A stretch of DNA of 64,000 bases from Myotis daubentonii (lineage: Eukaryota; Chordata; Mammalia; Chiroptera; Vespertilionidae). Each line of letters starts with the position of its first letter. Within the stretch, counting starts at the first letter, position 1. The stretch lies in contig NC_081842.1 in assembly GCF_963259705.1 (NCBI RefSeq), positions 62,818,787 to 62,882,786 on the forward strand. The letters are read 5' to 3'. Shown here in pieces: positions 1 to 11,983 of this stretch. Under the pieces are notes generated by a model. That model was not told the DNA's origin. It saw nothing but the letters and a program-made list of their open reading frames with translations, and did not search any database. Position numbers and translations under genes: made by a program.

Positions 1-754
1 AATGCAGTATTTAATACATTAACCTCCATGCTCAGAGGGAGGTGTGGTGAGGCTCTGGGTCTGCAGCCACACTGCCTAGTGTTCGGACATCTCGCGTTAT
101 TACTTTCCAACCAAGTAGCTTCATAGCATGCTTCGTGTTTGCAGTGGGCTCAGCAATCATGTTTTATTAATTAATCCTTACAGCTTTGCTCTGGGCTACA
201 TCTGTATTATTTTCCTCATTTTATAGACAAGAAGGCTGATGCATGGAGACATTCAGTATCCATATACAGGCAGAAAATTAAGACCTTAGATAAAGCAACA
301 GGAGTTTCTTGTCCTTTGTCACCTTAAAAAATGAACCTGATATAGGCTATTCTGCCTTTCCCCTTCTTAAAATACATAAATACATTTCACCTTTTTTTTT
401 TTGTCAACTTGACTACCTCTCAGACCCAGAATGATAAGAATAGGTAATCCCCTTTTTATTAAAGCAAAAGAAGAAAATAAGAAACAGACTACAAAACTGC
501 TAAGAATATCCCATTAACCATCCAGGCAATCAAATTGTGGGGCACTGAAATCAGTATTAGCAACTGACGTCTGAAACTATCCAGCCATCCTTTCTGTCAC
601 CCAGGGAACACGTGGGCAGTTCTGCCCACAGTGGAGGAAGTGGAGTGGGAGGGAGTGACAGCTCTGTGTGGATACTCTAGGGAAAAGGATGATGCAGTGT
701 GTCTACTCTCCAGGAAAGAGGGGTGAGGTTTTAAGGAATTTTTATAATTTTCTT
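1..754. other. Non-coding sequence, no confident feature
   Basis: No gene or young repeat is recognisable. A stretch around 150-300 (fragments like 'cctcattttatagacaagaa') resembles a worn minus-strand MIR, but too weakly to call. Confidence 0.5.
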
Positions 755-959
755 AAAAAATATGTTTTATTATTGGTTTTAGAAGAAGGGAGTGGGAGAG
801 AAAAACGTCACTGTGAGAGGGTAACATCAATCTGCCCCTTGCATGCCCCCTTCTGGGGATCAAGCCAGCAACCTGAGCATGTGCCCTGTCCAGGAACCAC
901 ACCTGTGACCTCTAGGTTCATGGATCAATGTTCAACCACTAAGCCACATGGTTTAGGGC
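755..959 (-). mobile_element. Ves-type SINE
   Basis: A tRNA-derived SINE read on the minus strand. It shows the usual reversed order: an A/T-rich tail with 'tgttttattattgg', a purine-rich gagaga block, 'ccttctggggatcaagcc', 'gtgccctgtccaggaac', and the reversed tRNA-like head ending 'aagccacatggtttagggc'. Several substitutions from the family norm suggest an older copy. A 116-codon open frame crossing it is a by-product. Target duplications are not clear. Confidence 0.85.
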
Positions 960-1074
960 TTAAGACAATTTTAAAGGAACTAAATCTATCAAAAATTCCC
1001 AACTTATTTTGTGAATGACCTCAAACATGACTGTGGATTTTATTCACCAATTTAACCTCTTCACTGCTTAACCT

Positions 1075-1562
1075 ATCCTTACCACTTCCTGAAAGTCCAG
1101 CACAGTGCCATGAGATCTTCAAGTCCAGCCACCATTCCCATCAAATGGCCAATACACTGTTTTACCATTTGTGTGTAGATATTTATGTGCGCACACTTGG
1201 CTTTGAAATCTTGCATCACTTTATTTTTGTAAATACACTTAACCATTGATAAACATGGGTTTGAACGATGTGGTTTCACTTATATGTGGGTTTTTATAAT
1301 GCATCCTGTAAATGTATTTCTCTTCCTTTTTATTTTCTTAATAACATTCTTACTCCCGTTTACTTCATTGTAAGAATAAAGTATATAATACATATAGCAT
1401 ACAAAATATGTGTTAATTGATTATTTCTGTTATCTATAATTCCCATCAACAGTAGGCTGTTAGTAGCTAAATTTTTGGAGAGTCAACACTATATGCATAT
1501 TTTTCTATGCTGTGCGAGGGGGCAGTGACCCTAATCCCTGCATTGTCCAGGAATCAGCTGTA
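1075..1562. mobile_element. Tigger-like DNA transposon fragment
   Basis: The stretch contains 'gtttgaacgatgtggtttc', 'taagaataaagtatataat', 'caacagtaggctgttagtag' and a terminal 'aggaatcagctgta'. These follow in the order known from mammalian mariner/Tigger-class elements. The far end carries the G-rich 'gcgagggggcagtgaccc' typical of their terminal region. It looks non-coding and degenerate. The exact subfamily and orientation cannot be assigned by eye. Confidence 0.65.
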
Positions 1563-1949
1563 TTTCTATTTTTGTCTTCATACTTGAAAACACCCCTTTT
1601 TGAGGTAAAAGGTGCCCTATACTCATTTATATTCTCATTCACATCTAGCACAGCAGGTGGTCTTGTGTAATTTCGAGGTAGCTATGAGGATTAAAAAAGA
1701 AACCCTATTAATACTTTTCCTTCTAATTCTTTGAGTTAGGGGTGTGAGAGAAAAGGAGAAACCCCCACTCTCCACCCATGTTTTCAACTTTTAATAAAGT
1801 CTTTTAGTTTTAGCACTGGTGATAGATAAGTAGATTGAAAAGAGGGGTAAGAGTTTGCATCAGTAGAGGAAACATTCTATGATATCCAACCTATTCATTT
1901 CTTTGACAAATGGGCAAATTTTGGATAAATAAAAACTACAGATAAAAAT
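1563..1949. other. Non-coding sequence, nothing recognised
   Basis: AT-rich single-copy-looking DNA with no open frame, repeat or RNA signature seen. Confidence 0.5.
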
Positions 1950-2520
1950 CAAAATGTTATGCCAGTGTGCTTTCATGGCGTGGTCCCGGAGTGTCTGTCA
2001 TCCACTTCACCACACACACGGAACACAACCTGGAAGCTCTGTCAGCCTGCCCACCCTTGGGCCTTTGGCCTCAATGCAAATCAGTGCAGGTTGATGGCAG
2101 ATGCACACAAGAATTTAAATCGGACCCACACGCTGAGCAGCTTCTTGCTGTAGTGCACCCTCTCCCCAGTGTTCCGGAGTCCGCCTCCCACAGTATTTTA
2201 AATAAGACTTTATTTTGTCTTTTTGTGTCAGGCTTTCCGGTTGCCAGATTTCCAAGCTAATTAAAAGGAGCACAGACAGGTCTTGCATTTTTTTCCCCCC
2301 TCCTTAGTGAGTTATTGGCAGGCTTTCCAGTCTTTCAGGTCAGAGTTTGTGAGAACAAGTCAGAAAACACTGACTGACTGGCAGTTCAAATCACTCCTAT
2401 GGCCGTCAGCAAGCCACAGGGGGAACTCTCAAGGAGCTGCTGTTACTCAGGTGATGTTGCCTCCCACAGCATGGGAGAGAGGCCGCTTGCTTCTGGGTTG
2501 ACAATATTTTATGAGGGCAC
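1950..2520. other. Candidate conserved non-coding element
   Basis: A block with balanced base composition, free of recognisable repeats and unlike its AT-rich flanks. It contains a perfect octamer ATGCAAAT at 2074-2081 and a TAATTA homeodomain-type site at 2258-2263. Short open frames on the plus strand (97 and 72 codons) overlap in different phases and have no recognisable domain, so a coding role is not supported. Calling it regulatory is inference from texture and motifs only. Confidence 0.3.
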
Positions 2521-5079
2521 CCTCCTCATTTTAGAGGTGGAAATCATGACCTGCCTGACGTGGGTTTGTCATAGATTAAATACTTCAAAAATGCCTGAGT
2601 TGATTTACTTTAATAACCTACTCCCAGAAAAAGTAAATTGCCTCAGGAACACCTAACTTAGTACTGCAAAACTGAAGATAAGGATGGACTCCTGAAGTTC
2701 AGCTTCTATCTTGTTTCTAGTAGTGCTTATCACCATTTGATTTTACTGCACTGATTCCCTTTTGGTGCTTTATTTTTGGGGGGAGATATGCTCCGTTATT
2801 GGTAATATTCCAGGCCATCTGTCTGCCTAGGCCAATCATGTATAGTGGGACCAGAGATTTTCCTATGCATAGAGGTCATAGTCACAGAAGGAATAAGGTC
2901 AGCTATTGTAGGTCAAGCTCTGAGGAACTGTGGGAAGTAGATCAGTGTAGAATAGTCTCCAGACTATTGAAAATGGGAAACTGGACAAAAATATAGAAAT
3001 TCAGCAAAATGGAGATGAAGACACACAGCAAAGCATATATCCAGTATGAATCCCAGTATTTCTGTTCACAAAATGAGAAAATTTCACTTTGTTAGGTTAT
3101 TTTCAGGCCCTATGCTTGCATAAATATTTAGTGTTTTATTTCAATGAAAAGCTTCTATGCATCTATACTTCTTATTTTTAACCAGAATTATATAGCTGAG
3201 TATGATTTCAGGCTGGTTTTGTAAGAAAACCCAGTTTAAAAATGTTTTAAGAAATTTCCCATCACCATATCACCATTTTGTTGCAACTTTAATTTCTGTA
3301 ATTGGAGGTCCCTTTTGTCACTAAACAAAGTTTTCAATATTATTCATTCACATTAAGGTGTGGGTGACCTGAAGTGATACTCCCCTTAGGCACAGGCACA
3401 TTTTCATCTCATAAGATGAAACACAACAGTGATTAAACCAAGGATAGGCTGATAGTGGCAGAGTTCAAAGTGTCAACTCTTGATCAATGGGAAGATATTT
3501 TTACAGCCTGGGTTCTTTCATGACACCCATCACTCTCACTACCTAAGCTCATTCTGCTAACATATTAATATAGCTCAGCCCCTAGTAAAGCAAGATACAA
3601 ACATATACTTATGTTAAAATGCATGGGATATGGTTTTAAGAAATTATGAAGAATCAGCCTGATATATGCTCAATTCAAATATTAGAAGAATATTCTTAGT
3701 TACTTAAACTATGACTCGATTTTTTCACTTCAGTGATCTCTTTACTTTCTTGGTAGAGTGTTATCATGAGTTATATTTTTTGAACTCCATTAACTCAAAT
3801 TATACCAGACTTGTACTATTTAATCTATTTTTTTATCCAGCCACAGGACAGTGGTATATTCTGCATTAACATATTTCTAGGTAATTCAAATTTTTAAATT
3901 ATATGTTAATATATATTATTTTAATATATCTCAATAGTTGTGCATTCATTCAACTTCTATTTTTCCCATCATCTTTAATCCCCTCTATGCCCTCTTTTAC
4001 CTCCACTACAGTCATCACCTTGTTTTTAAATAAAAAACTATTCATTTTTAGCAATTTTCAGTATAAATTTTTACAAACTGTTTTGTGTACCTCCTACATT
4101 GTTAGATAGAGTGCATAAAGTACTAATCACTTTATAATGATTTACTACACAGACCATCAGTATAATTAGGAATTGTACTCTGAGATGCTGTATTAATGCC
4201 TTCAGGCTTATTTGATTATTGAAGTCTGATTGTTCCTACTTTAACTGTTTCATAAGTTATTCTATCTGCAGGGAAGTTTTTCTGCCTCTTTCCTCAATGT
4301 TCCAACTACTGCCATTGTAAATAAAATGCATTTTCTTTGGTACATGGGATTTATACCCTTTGATTTAGATACATTTTTGGCTTAATTTCCATTCTTGAGA
4401 GTTTTGAACATACCATGATTTAAGTTGGGTTCCTCTTGAAGTGTACTTGAAACAAGATTTGCATGCTTGTAATTTATTTGGCACATAATATCAAGAAAAG
4501 TGGGTAATGGAGAGTGGAAATATGACCAGGAATGGAGGGAAGGCGATCGAGGGTGTACTATGTACAAGTAGGGCTCAACCCCAGTGGGAAACATTTAGAC
4601 ACTGTGAGGAACAAGTCTCAGAGTCTTCCCACATAAAGCAAGGAAGCTGGTTATCTTTCCTTCACTTTCCATCTGTCATCAGCTGGGAGCTGTTCCTTGG
4701 GACTTAACTCCCCAGTCCTCCTGGCCTTCCACACAAGTGCCTGTAGAAAGCCCTCCAGTGGAGAGGCGCAGGAGCTTTGTCAGTGGGGCATGGTCAGTGT
4801 TTTCTGAAATGGTATGTCCCAAGTGGATTTGTGCAGTTCACAATCAACATCGGACATTAGCAGGTCACTACTATTAAGGAATAGGCATATACATGAGGGG
4901 CCACTATATCTAATATCTTTTTTTAAAAAAAAATTCTAGTGCTTCCTATGTCTAGATACTATTTTAAATTGTTGAACCAACCTCTGATTCTGATATGTAA
5001 CCACTTTATTAATCACACTTCAGTTTGATATTTTTTTTCCTTATTTGGTAACAATTTTATTTTATTTTGTTGAGTGTTT
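2521..5079. other. Non-coding AT-rich sequence
   Basis: No gene, RNA or confidently named repeat is seen. Open frames are short (under 90 codons) and overlap at random. The interval may hold old LINE debris (3.9-4.4 kb is T-rich), but no diagnostic segment could be named. Confidence 0.5.
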
Positions 5080-6405
5080 TATATTTTTTTCTTTATTGAC
5101 TAAAGTATTACATATGTGTCCTTATCCCCCCACTGCTCCTCACCCCCTCACTCATGCCCTCACCCCCCTGGTGTCTGTGTCCATTGCATGCGTACAAGTC
5201 CTTTGGTTGATCTCTCCCCCTGACCCCTCCTCTCCCCTACCTTCCCCCTGAGATTTGGCAGTCTGATCGATGCTTCTCTGTCTCTGGATCTGTTTTTGTT
5301 CATCAGTTTATGTTGTTCATTATATTCCACAAATGAGTGAGATCATATGATATTTATCTTTTTCTGACTGGCTTATTTCGCTTAACATAATACTCTCCAG
5401 TTCCATCCATGCTGTTGCAAAAGGCAAGAGTTCCTTTTTTTTTTTTTTTTTTACCGCAGCATAATATTCCATTGTGTAGATGTACCACAGTTTTTTTGTT
5501 TGTTTGTTTGTTTTTTTTTTTTTAATCCACTCCTCTGCTGATGAGCACTTAACTTAGGCTGTGTCCAAATCTTAGCTATGGTTAATTGTGCTGTTATGAA
5601 CATAGGGGTGCATATATCCTTTCTGATTGGTGTTTCTAGTTTCTTGGGATATATATTTCTGGGTCAAATGGGAATTCCATTTTTAGTTTTTGAGGAAATG
5701 CCATACTGTTCTCCACAGTGGCTGCACCAATCTGAATTTCCCACCAGCAGTGCACGAGGGTTCCTTTTTCTCTACATCCTCACCAGCACTTGACATTTGT
5801 TGATTTGTTGATCATAGCCATTCTGACAGGTGTGAGATGGTACTGCATTGTCATTTTGATTTGTATCTCTTGGATGATTAGTGACTTTGAGCATGTTTTC
5901 ATATGCTCTTGGCCTTCCTTATGTCCTCTTTCAAAAAGTATCTATTTAGGTCCATTGCCCATTTTTTGATTGGGTTGTTTATCTTCCTTTTGTTAAGTTG
6001 TATGAGTTCCCTGTAAATGTTGGAGATTAAACCCTATTGATGATAACATTTGTAAATATGTTCTCCCATGCAGTGGGCTTGTTGTTTTGTTGATGGTTTC
6101 TTTGCTGTGCGGAAGCTTTTTATTTTGATGTAGTCCCATTTGTTTATTTTCTCTTTAGTTTCCATTGCCTTAGGAGCTGTATCGGTGAAGATATTGCTTC
6201 GGCATATGTCTGGAACTTTGCTCCCTGTGGATTTGTCTAGTATTTTTATGGTTTCCCATCTTTCATTTATCCAGTTGGAGTTTATTTTTGTGTATGGTGT
6301 AAGTTGGTGGTCTAGTTTCATTTTTTTGCATGCATCTGTCCAGTTTTCCCAACACAATTTATTGAAGAGACTGTCTTGACTCCATTGTATGTTCTTGCCT
6401 CCTTT
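5080..6405 (-). mobile_element. L1 LINE, 5'-truncated, minus strand
   Basis: The antisense of an L1 3' end. Reading the plus strand from left to right there is a T-rich tail, a C-rich 3'UTR ('atatgtgtccttatcccccc'), then reversed ORF2 landmarks: 'ttccattgtgtagatgtacc', 'acataggggtgcatatatcc', 'gtggctgcaccaatctgaat', 'gtgcacgagggttcc', 'ccattctgacaggtgtgaga', 'gatgtagtcccatttgttta'. The element is cut at its 5' end near 6405. T-runs (about 5432-5451) and a (TTTG)n tract (about 5491-5523) have expanded inside it. Sequence quality suggests a moderately old lineage-specific L1. Confidence 0.92.
6034..6405 (-). pseudogene. L1 ORF2 C-terminal remnant
   Basis: This minus-strand frame encodes a piece of the L1 ORF2 protein downstream of the reverse transcriptase, including the stretches [14 protein letters not shown] and [18 protein letters not shown], which are typical of mammalian ORF2 ends. 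ORF2 normally supplies endonuclease and reverse transcriptase for target-primed retrotransposition. Neither of those domains is present here. The frame breaks at 6034, and homology continues towards 5500 in other frames. It is a dead fragment within the truncated L1. Confidence 0.85.
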
Positions 6406-8659
6406 GAATTTCAACCATATTAATACTTTTTTTTTCTGGTTTCAGTATGGATATATTGGCTTAATAGCATGGTAAATCTGATTTGATTTTAAAAATATTC
6501 TACTTAGGTCAGCCAGTTCTCATCATGGGGCCCCATCTGTGGAAGGTCTTATTTATATTCGGCAGGTAAACTGCCCATGCCCTGTAATTTTAATAATATT
6601 CCCACAGCAATGTCCAGGATGCCATTTTGCATCACCTGTTTGAGAAGCATCCTGTGACCTTTTATATGGCTGTGCTCTGCCCTGTTATGATTATTTGTGG
6701 TAACTTTCCACTGAGTCTCTTTGCCCTCTACCTTCCAAGTACATATTAGGTCTTACGCGGACAAACTATCTTCTCTCATACACAGGCAGCAGCAGATGTG
6801 ATTAGAGGGAAATCTAATTTATCTGGAGTACTCCAGAAATGGAAGGAAATTACTTCACAGCAATATTTGCAAATGCATTCATCACAGACACCCAGCCATT
6901 CCAACACTAGCAGATGATGACTTTGTGATCTCTGTGTGGTCTGTCTCAAACTGCTTTCTAATGGCCCATATGAATTCACTCCTTTTTATGCTTCTATAAT
7001 GTGTTTAGAGTCCAAGACAAATGTGTTGGACAGAGGGCAGTTGGTGCGGTGTGAACAGATTTCTAGTCCTTGTGTCTCTAATTGTCTTCCTAATCTGCAT
7101 AGTGGAGACCTCTAGATTATTTGTTAGGTTTGTCTAAATAGGCTGTGTTTGGATAAGATAGAAAGAATGCTTACTATTTTTTTTCTCTTGTTAGAACATA
7201 TTTTCAGATTTCACGCCCCTTTGACTTTACGAATTTGCACATTTATTCAGAATTCAAGACATATTTGATTGCCTGCTGTATTAGGCATGATGTATTTGTA
7301 CTCTCTAGCTTTCAGTCACCTCACATTCATCTTATTTGCTACATATGTTTTACATGTATGTGGTCAAGAAGGAAGATCCAGAGAGGAACCACAGGAGGAG
7401 AAGGCTGACAAAATATTAGAAAGTCTTATTTAATTGAAGTACTTTTTAAGGATGGGAAGAGTAGCAAGTAGGAATAAATTTAGGTTTTAAATGCAATACA
7501 GAATCATGGAACCAGAACTAAAATATCTGTTGAAAGGAGCCTCCAGTCCAGGTGCTCTGAGTCAGCCGCATAACAATGGCCATGGCCTGCTGGTGTGGGG
7601 ACAGCGTGCCTCTCGGAGACATGAGGCTAACCCCTCTGAGCCTGTTTTCTCATCTGTAAAAGGAAATGTGTAGATCATAGTCTCTACCCGGGCTGTACTA
7701 ACACGAGGTTACCTCTTTTTAAATACAAGCATATTTATTTTGCTTTTCTTGAATTCATGTCCTCCGCCTACTCCCTTTCCCCCAATTTCATTTCCCTTTC
7801 AGCCACAACAAGGTACTGTCGAGTTATGTTTGTTATAAACTCACTTTTTTTAGCTATACCTAATTAATAGGAGGTCATATAAACAAATATAACCCACCAA
7901 AAAGAATAAACATACCTGTGATGCAGGAATAATATAATTATACACATGAAACTATCAGAGTACAAAGCAGAACATATTACCATTTATAAACATTAAGAGG
8001 CAGGAAATAAATGTCACTGATGGAGATCTATTTATTCACATCTGAATATAACCCGACACTATGCATTTTATTTTTGCATTTTTCCATTCATACAGAAGTT
8101 TCCCAGAATGTTGTGGAAATTGGAAATAAATGAATGCCCATAAAAATAATATCTCCAGGCAATTGCAATATCTGATGTAAAGAGTATCTACAGGTTGTGA
8201 ATTTTAACTACAGTTGGCTTCTCCTGAAAATGCTTATAACAAAAACCCAGAGGCACTTAAATCTGATCCTTTCAATGGGTTGGGGACCAAGTGGATAGAC
8301 AATCTCAATTCATAATTAATACATAATAGATTTAGTTGTAGTCAATTTTATTTTGGATAAGATGGGGCAAATCCAATTTTGCAGTGTCTTTTTAACAATT
8401 TGGAAAACTAGCTTTGGGGAAGGAGTCAGAGAAGCCTAAGATGAGAATACTAAATGGTCACCTTAGGTTTCCTAAGGTCAGCAGACAGAATTCTGTGTGT
8501 TTTTTTAAAACATGTTTACAAACCAGAAAATGTGGATATCTATGCATTGAAAATAAAAACGGGATGAGAATGTATGAAACAAATCAAGTAGACAAAGAAA
8601 GGATCTTTTTAAAAAAAATGTTACTTTTTTACAAAACAAATCTGTCTTATACTTTGCTC
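6406..8659. other. Non-coding sequence, few marks
   Basis: Apart from a MIR fragment near 7.63 kb, nothing could be named. The 139-codon plus-strand frame at 8414-8833 has no recognisable domain and runs through low-complexity lysine and leucine stretches, so it is treated as chance. Confidence 0.5.
7625..7700 (+). mobile_element. MIR SINE fragment
   Basis: The segment 'ctgagcctgttttctcatct' followed by 'gtaaaaggaaatg' and 'tagtctctaccc' matches the central part of MIR in the forward direction. The rest is eroded. Confidence 0.5.
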
Positions 8660-8756
8660 TCACAGTACCGGATAGTGAATGCAGCCAAACTCATAGAAAA
8701 TGCAGACACTAGGCTCTCTGTTAAATATTTATTTACTAAAAACATAATTCTTCGGA

Positions 8757-9120
8757 GGGCAGTCAGGGAAGACAGCCGCGTTAGATATGAGCCCCCTGTC
8801 CAAGGAGAATATACACCCACCGGCTCAGCTTAGCAGGGCCCCCCGGGCTGCAGACGAGGAGCCGGGACCTTACTCACATGCAGTTATTAACACGCCCAAT
8901 AAATCCTCGGGCTCCCTGTCCCGCTGATATATGTCATGGCAGAAATCGCTTAGTACACGGAGCGACAGTCAACGCTGTTCCCGTCAGAGGCAGAGATACT
9001 GCCGCCCACTTTAAATCAAGGGCGGATGGAGACGCTGAGAGCGCGGAGTTCATAATGCGGGACTTCAGTCCACGCTGTTGCACCTCAGCTTCCACACCTC
9101 GCTCCCCACAGGGCTTTGGC
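8757..9120. promoter_or_regulatory. Small CpG-rich island
   Basis: By hand count, about 22 CpG dinucleotides lie in roughly 360 bp of moderate GC content, while the surrounding AT-rich DNA has almost none. This is the only CpG-dense stretch outside the Helitrons, and no repeat family is recognisable in it. On the minus strand a donor-like GTGAGTAAGG lies at 8877-8868, at the island edge. Frames of about 86 (plus) and 112 (minus) codons cross it, without recognisable domains. It could be a promoter or first exon of a non-coding transcript, an unmethylated enhancer, or an unidentified repeat. Confidence 0.4.
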
Positions 9121-9130
9121 AGAGCACACT

Positions 9131-10140
9131 GCATCTGAAGGCTGGCCTGCCAAGTGGTCCTATGCCAGGCAGGGCATCTGAAACTATATATTTTTTTGGG
9201 GTGGGGGTGGGGGGGTGGAGGTTGTTTTGTTGTGTATGTAAACTTTAGGTAGACTTCCATGACCTTGAACAAGCCATTTCAAATTCCTTCTCTGCAGTTT
9301 TACCATCGGGGAAGCAAAGAATACAGTATTTACCACGTGCGGAATGAGTGCCAGGAAAATTATACAACCGCAATTTTCCCCAGTCCCTAGGGAATATAAG
9401 TTCATTCGTCAGAGGAAAAATAATCACTTTCAATATTGCTATTCTTGCACCAGGCTTGTGTTTAGCCGAAACAGAATCACTGAGCTCTTGAGACCAAGGA
9501 CTTTGGCCCCGACACTTCAGAACCTGGTCTCCACTGTGTGCGAAGTACAGGGAAACCTGTAGGGGCTCGCGGACATGCAAAGGAGGTGAGGTGATCACCC
9601 CCAGCTACTCTCACCTACTCTGTCTCCAGGAACAAGGATGGATGCGTTCAATTAATAGGCAGTTAATTTTCTTTCTCTGGTTCCTGTAAATGCCCAGCCA
9701 AGGTGAAAGCCACAGCTCAGCTGGTGGGAATCTCCCCAGTGGACTGTGCTGGCTGCAGGCGAAGAGGGCCAGGGGCAGCTGCGCGAAGGTAAAGCACCAT
9801 ACCGTTCAGGAGCTTTCCCCGCCTGGCAGAAGGAAGCCAGGACTGGGGATCATCAACCACGTGCTGAGTGCTGAGCAGAACATACGATTTGCAATCAAAA
9901 TCAGACCTATCAGACAGCATGCTGTTCTCAAATGTCCAAGGCAGGCTTTCAGTTATTTTCCTGGAGCTTAAACTAGAAATGTCACGGAAAAAGACAGGCT
10001 CTCACCATGAGAACCATGGGACTTCCCACTGGAGACTGTGCCGAAAACAGTCTGAAAGTGACCTTTCCATGGTAGTTTGGCCTTGGCCCTGCTGGTCTTT
10101 CCAGGGCTAAGAATAGGAATATGCTTTTGCAAATAGAAAA
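9131..10140. other. Unique-looking non-coding sequence
   Basis: No repeat was recognised. The interval keeps scattered CpGs and balanced composition, continuing from the CpG-rich island. A G-run cluster at about 9198-9220 (runs of 4, 5 and 7 G) could form a quadruplex. Frames of 70-130 codons occur on both strands and overlap at random. Confidence 0.45.
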
Positions 10141-10173
10141 CAAAACAAAACAAAAAAACACACACACATAAAC

Positions 10174-10204
<31 letters not shown>

Positions 10205-10206
10205 CA
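10141..10206. repeat. (CA)n microsatellite with A-rich lead
   Basis: An A-rich (CAAAA)n-like lead is followed by an uninterrupted CA run from about 10174 to 10205. On the minus strand it produces a run of Cys-Val codons in a spurious frame. Confidence 0.95.
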
Positions 10207-11532
10207 CAATAAGGTGAAGATTAGGATGAGTGTTTTCAAAAGCAGGTGACAGTGTGCATGTAACCTCCAAAGGTGGACCTGATACCAGGCTGAGCAAAGG
10301 GATGAGGCGGACAACGGGGAAGAAATAAAAGGTCCTCAACTGGAGGAGGAACATTCAAGGGAGACGCAGCGTGGATGCTGATGTGGGATGTGCTTGGAGG
10401 GCGTATGTAAGCAGACACTGAGCAGGACTGAGTGCACCCCAGTCATTTTTACAGCTCCATTAGGGAGGATGCTGTTTTCTATGCTTCCTCACTACCCTTT
10501 TTATTTTTTATTTCAATGTTTTGCCGGTCAGGTATGAAAGCCCAAGGTGCTTTGGGGCTAACTTAAGTGCCTTTGATTTATGGTCTGAAGCCCGCTTTTT
10601 AAGTTCCAGAGGCACTGGAGCTCTCCCAGCTGTTTGCTATTACCGTTTGGAATAGTAAGTTCAGTGTTTTGTGGAAGGAACTTCCCCCCCCCTTTCTTTC
10701 TGGTTCCAGATAACAACTTTGACCTCTTCTCTACGTTGCTAGAGAGTGGGAAACTATAACCAACAATGACATGGAAGAAAGCACAGGGTGTCTAGAATAG
10801 AAGCTGATGAGAGAGAAAGTGAGGCCTGGCCTTCTGCGGAGGAAAGGTGTACAAGGTCAGGTCGCTGCCACAGGCCTGAGGACCACCAGGGGTTCCTACA
10901 GTGGGGGTGGGGGTGGCGGGGGAGGCGCGCAAGGACACAGATGCTCAGGCAGGCCATTCAAAGCCAGCCGGGAACCCATGCATTCCAGCTGACACTCCAG
11001 GTTCTTGAAATGTGGTGTTGCTATTTTAAAGCGATTGAGGTTTATTATTATAAGCATCATAGGGGTCTTGTTGGTGATGCTGCTGTGTTACAAAGTACCG
11101 CCTTGATGAGGACCCATGTGGGTAGGTTCTCTCAGTCCTCAGAACTGAGGGAAAGGTTTGTTTTAATCTTATGGACACCCTGAAACTTAAAACGAACCAC
11201 ACTTTCCCCTTTACTTGGGCTTATAGGGAGCTCAGAGCCAAATGTGGTGCCTAATTCAAAGATTCAGAAATACATGGCATGCTACCCTTTGTTTGCTTTC
11301 CACACTCTTTTGTGGGTCATATTTGATCTATTTCTTTTATCTACATATGTGTATATATTTATGAAACCTGACTCAAATTTTTGGAATGCTGCTTATATAA
11401 ATAAGTTATATCACAAAATACCAGGGGTATACTATATACACTAGTATCTAGTGTGAGAAGAATACTCATGACAAAGCATACCTATGCATGACCGGGGTAT
11501 GCAGTATCACCTCCCACATGTGAAATATTTTT
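10207..11532. other. Unique-looking non-coding sequence
   Basis: No gene or repeat was recognised. A G-rich tract at about 10903-10925 has runs of five G and could form a quadruplex. A 131-codon plus-strand frame (10788-11183) has no identifiable domain and is probably chance. Confidence 0.45.
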
Positions 11533-11716
11533 TTTAAAATATATTTTATTGATTTTTTACAGAGAGGAAGGGAGAGGGCATCGATCAGCTGCCTCCTGCA
11601 CACCTCCCACTGGGGATGTGCCCACAACCAAGGTACATGCCCTTGACTGGAATCGAACCTGGGACCCTTCAGTCTGCAGGCCGACACTCTATCCACTGAG
11701 CCTAACCAGTTAGGGC
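11533..11716 (-). mobile_element. Ves-type SINE with target duplication
   Basis: A minus-strand tRNA-derived SINE flanked by a perfect 11-bp duplication, GAAATATTTTT, at 11522-11532 and 11717-11727. Reversed landmarks are 'atattttattgatttt', 'gatcagctgcctcctgcaca', 'actggggatgtgcccacaac', 'gaatcgaacctgggaccctt' (reversed B box) and the head 'gagcctaaccagttagggc'. The intact duplication and good match indicate a relatively young insertion. Confidence 0.95.
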
Positions 11717-11744
11717 GAAATATTTTTAACACTGTTATTTTAAC

Positions 11745-11983
11745 AGATAACCTTTATTGAGCTCACTGTGTATAAGATGCAACACTGAGAACTTTATATT
11801 AATAAGTACTTTATTGTTATAATTTCACTTGTACTTTATTATAATCATTATGTGTAAGACATTTAGAGACAAAGCTGGTTTGGGAGGTTAGTTATTTTAT
11901 CCAAGATCAAAAAGTTAGTAAGTGGTGGGGCCAAGTTTCCAGCCAGGGCAGGTCTGACTCCAGAGCACATTCTCTTAACTTTG
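11745..11983 (-). mobile_element. MIR SINE, minus strand
   Basis: Reversed MIR order: 'cctttattgagctcactgtg', then a core with 'agacaaagctggtttgggag', 'agttagtaagtggtggggcc' and 'ggtctgactccagagcacat'. Highly diverged, as expected for this ancient family. It abuts a second MIR in the opposite orientation. Confidence 0.8.

Noticed and set aside
8414..8833. 139-codon plus-strand frame leading into the CpG-rich island
   Set aside because: Lys/Phe-rich low-complexity start, no known domain. A pyrimidine-AG stretch before 8667 could be an acceptor but cannot be supported alone.
9968..10354. 128- and 110-codon minus-strand frames with Cys-Val repeats
   Set aside because: They translate the (CA)n microsatellite.
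10788..11183. 131-codon plus-strand frame
   Set aside because: Crosses a G-rich simple tract giving a Gly/Trp run. No domain match recognised.
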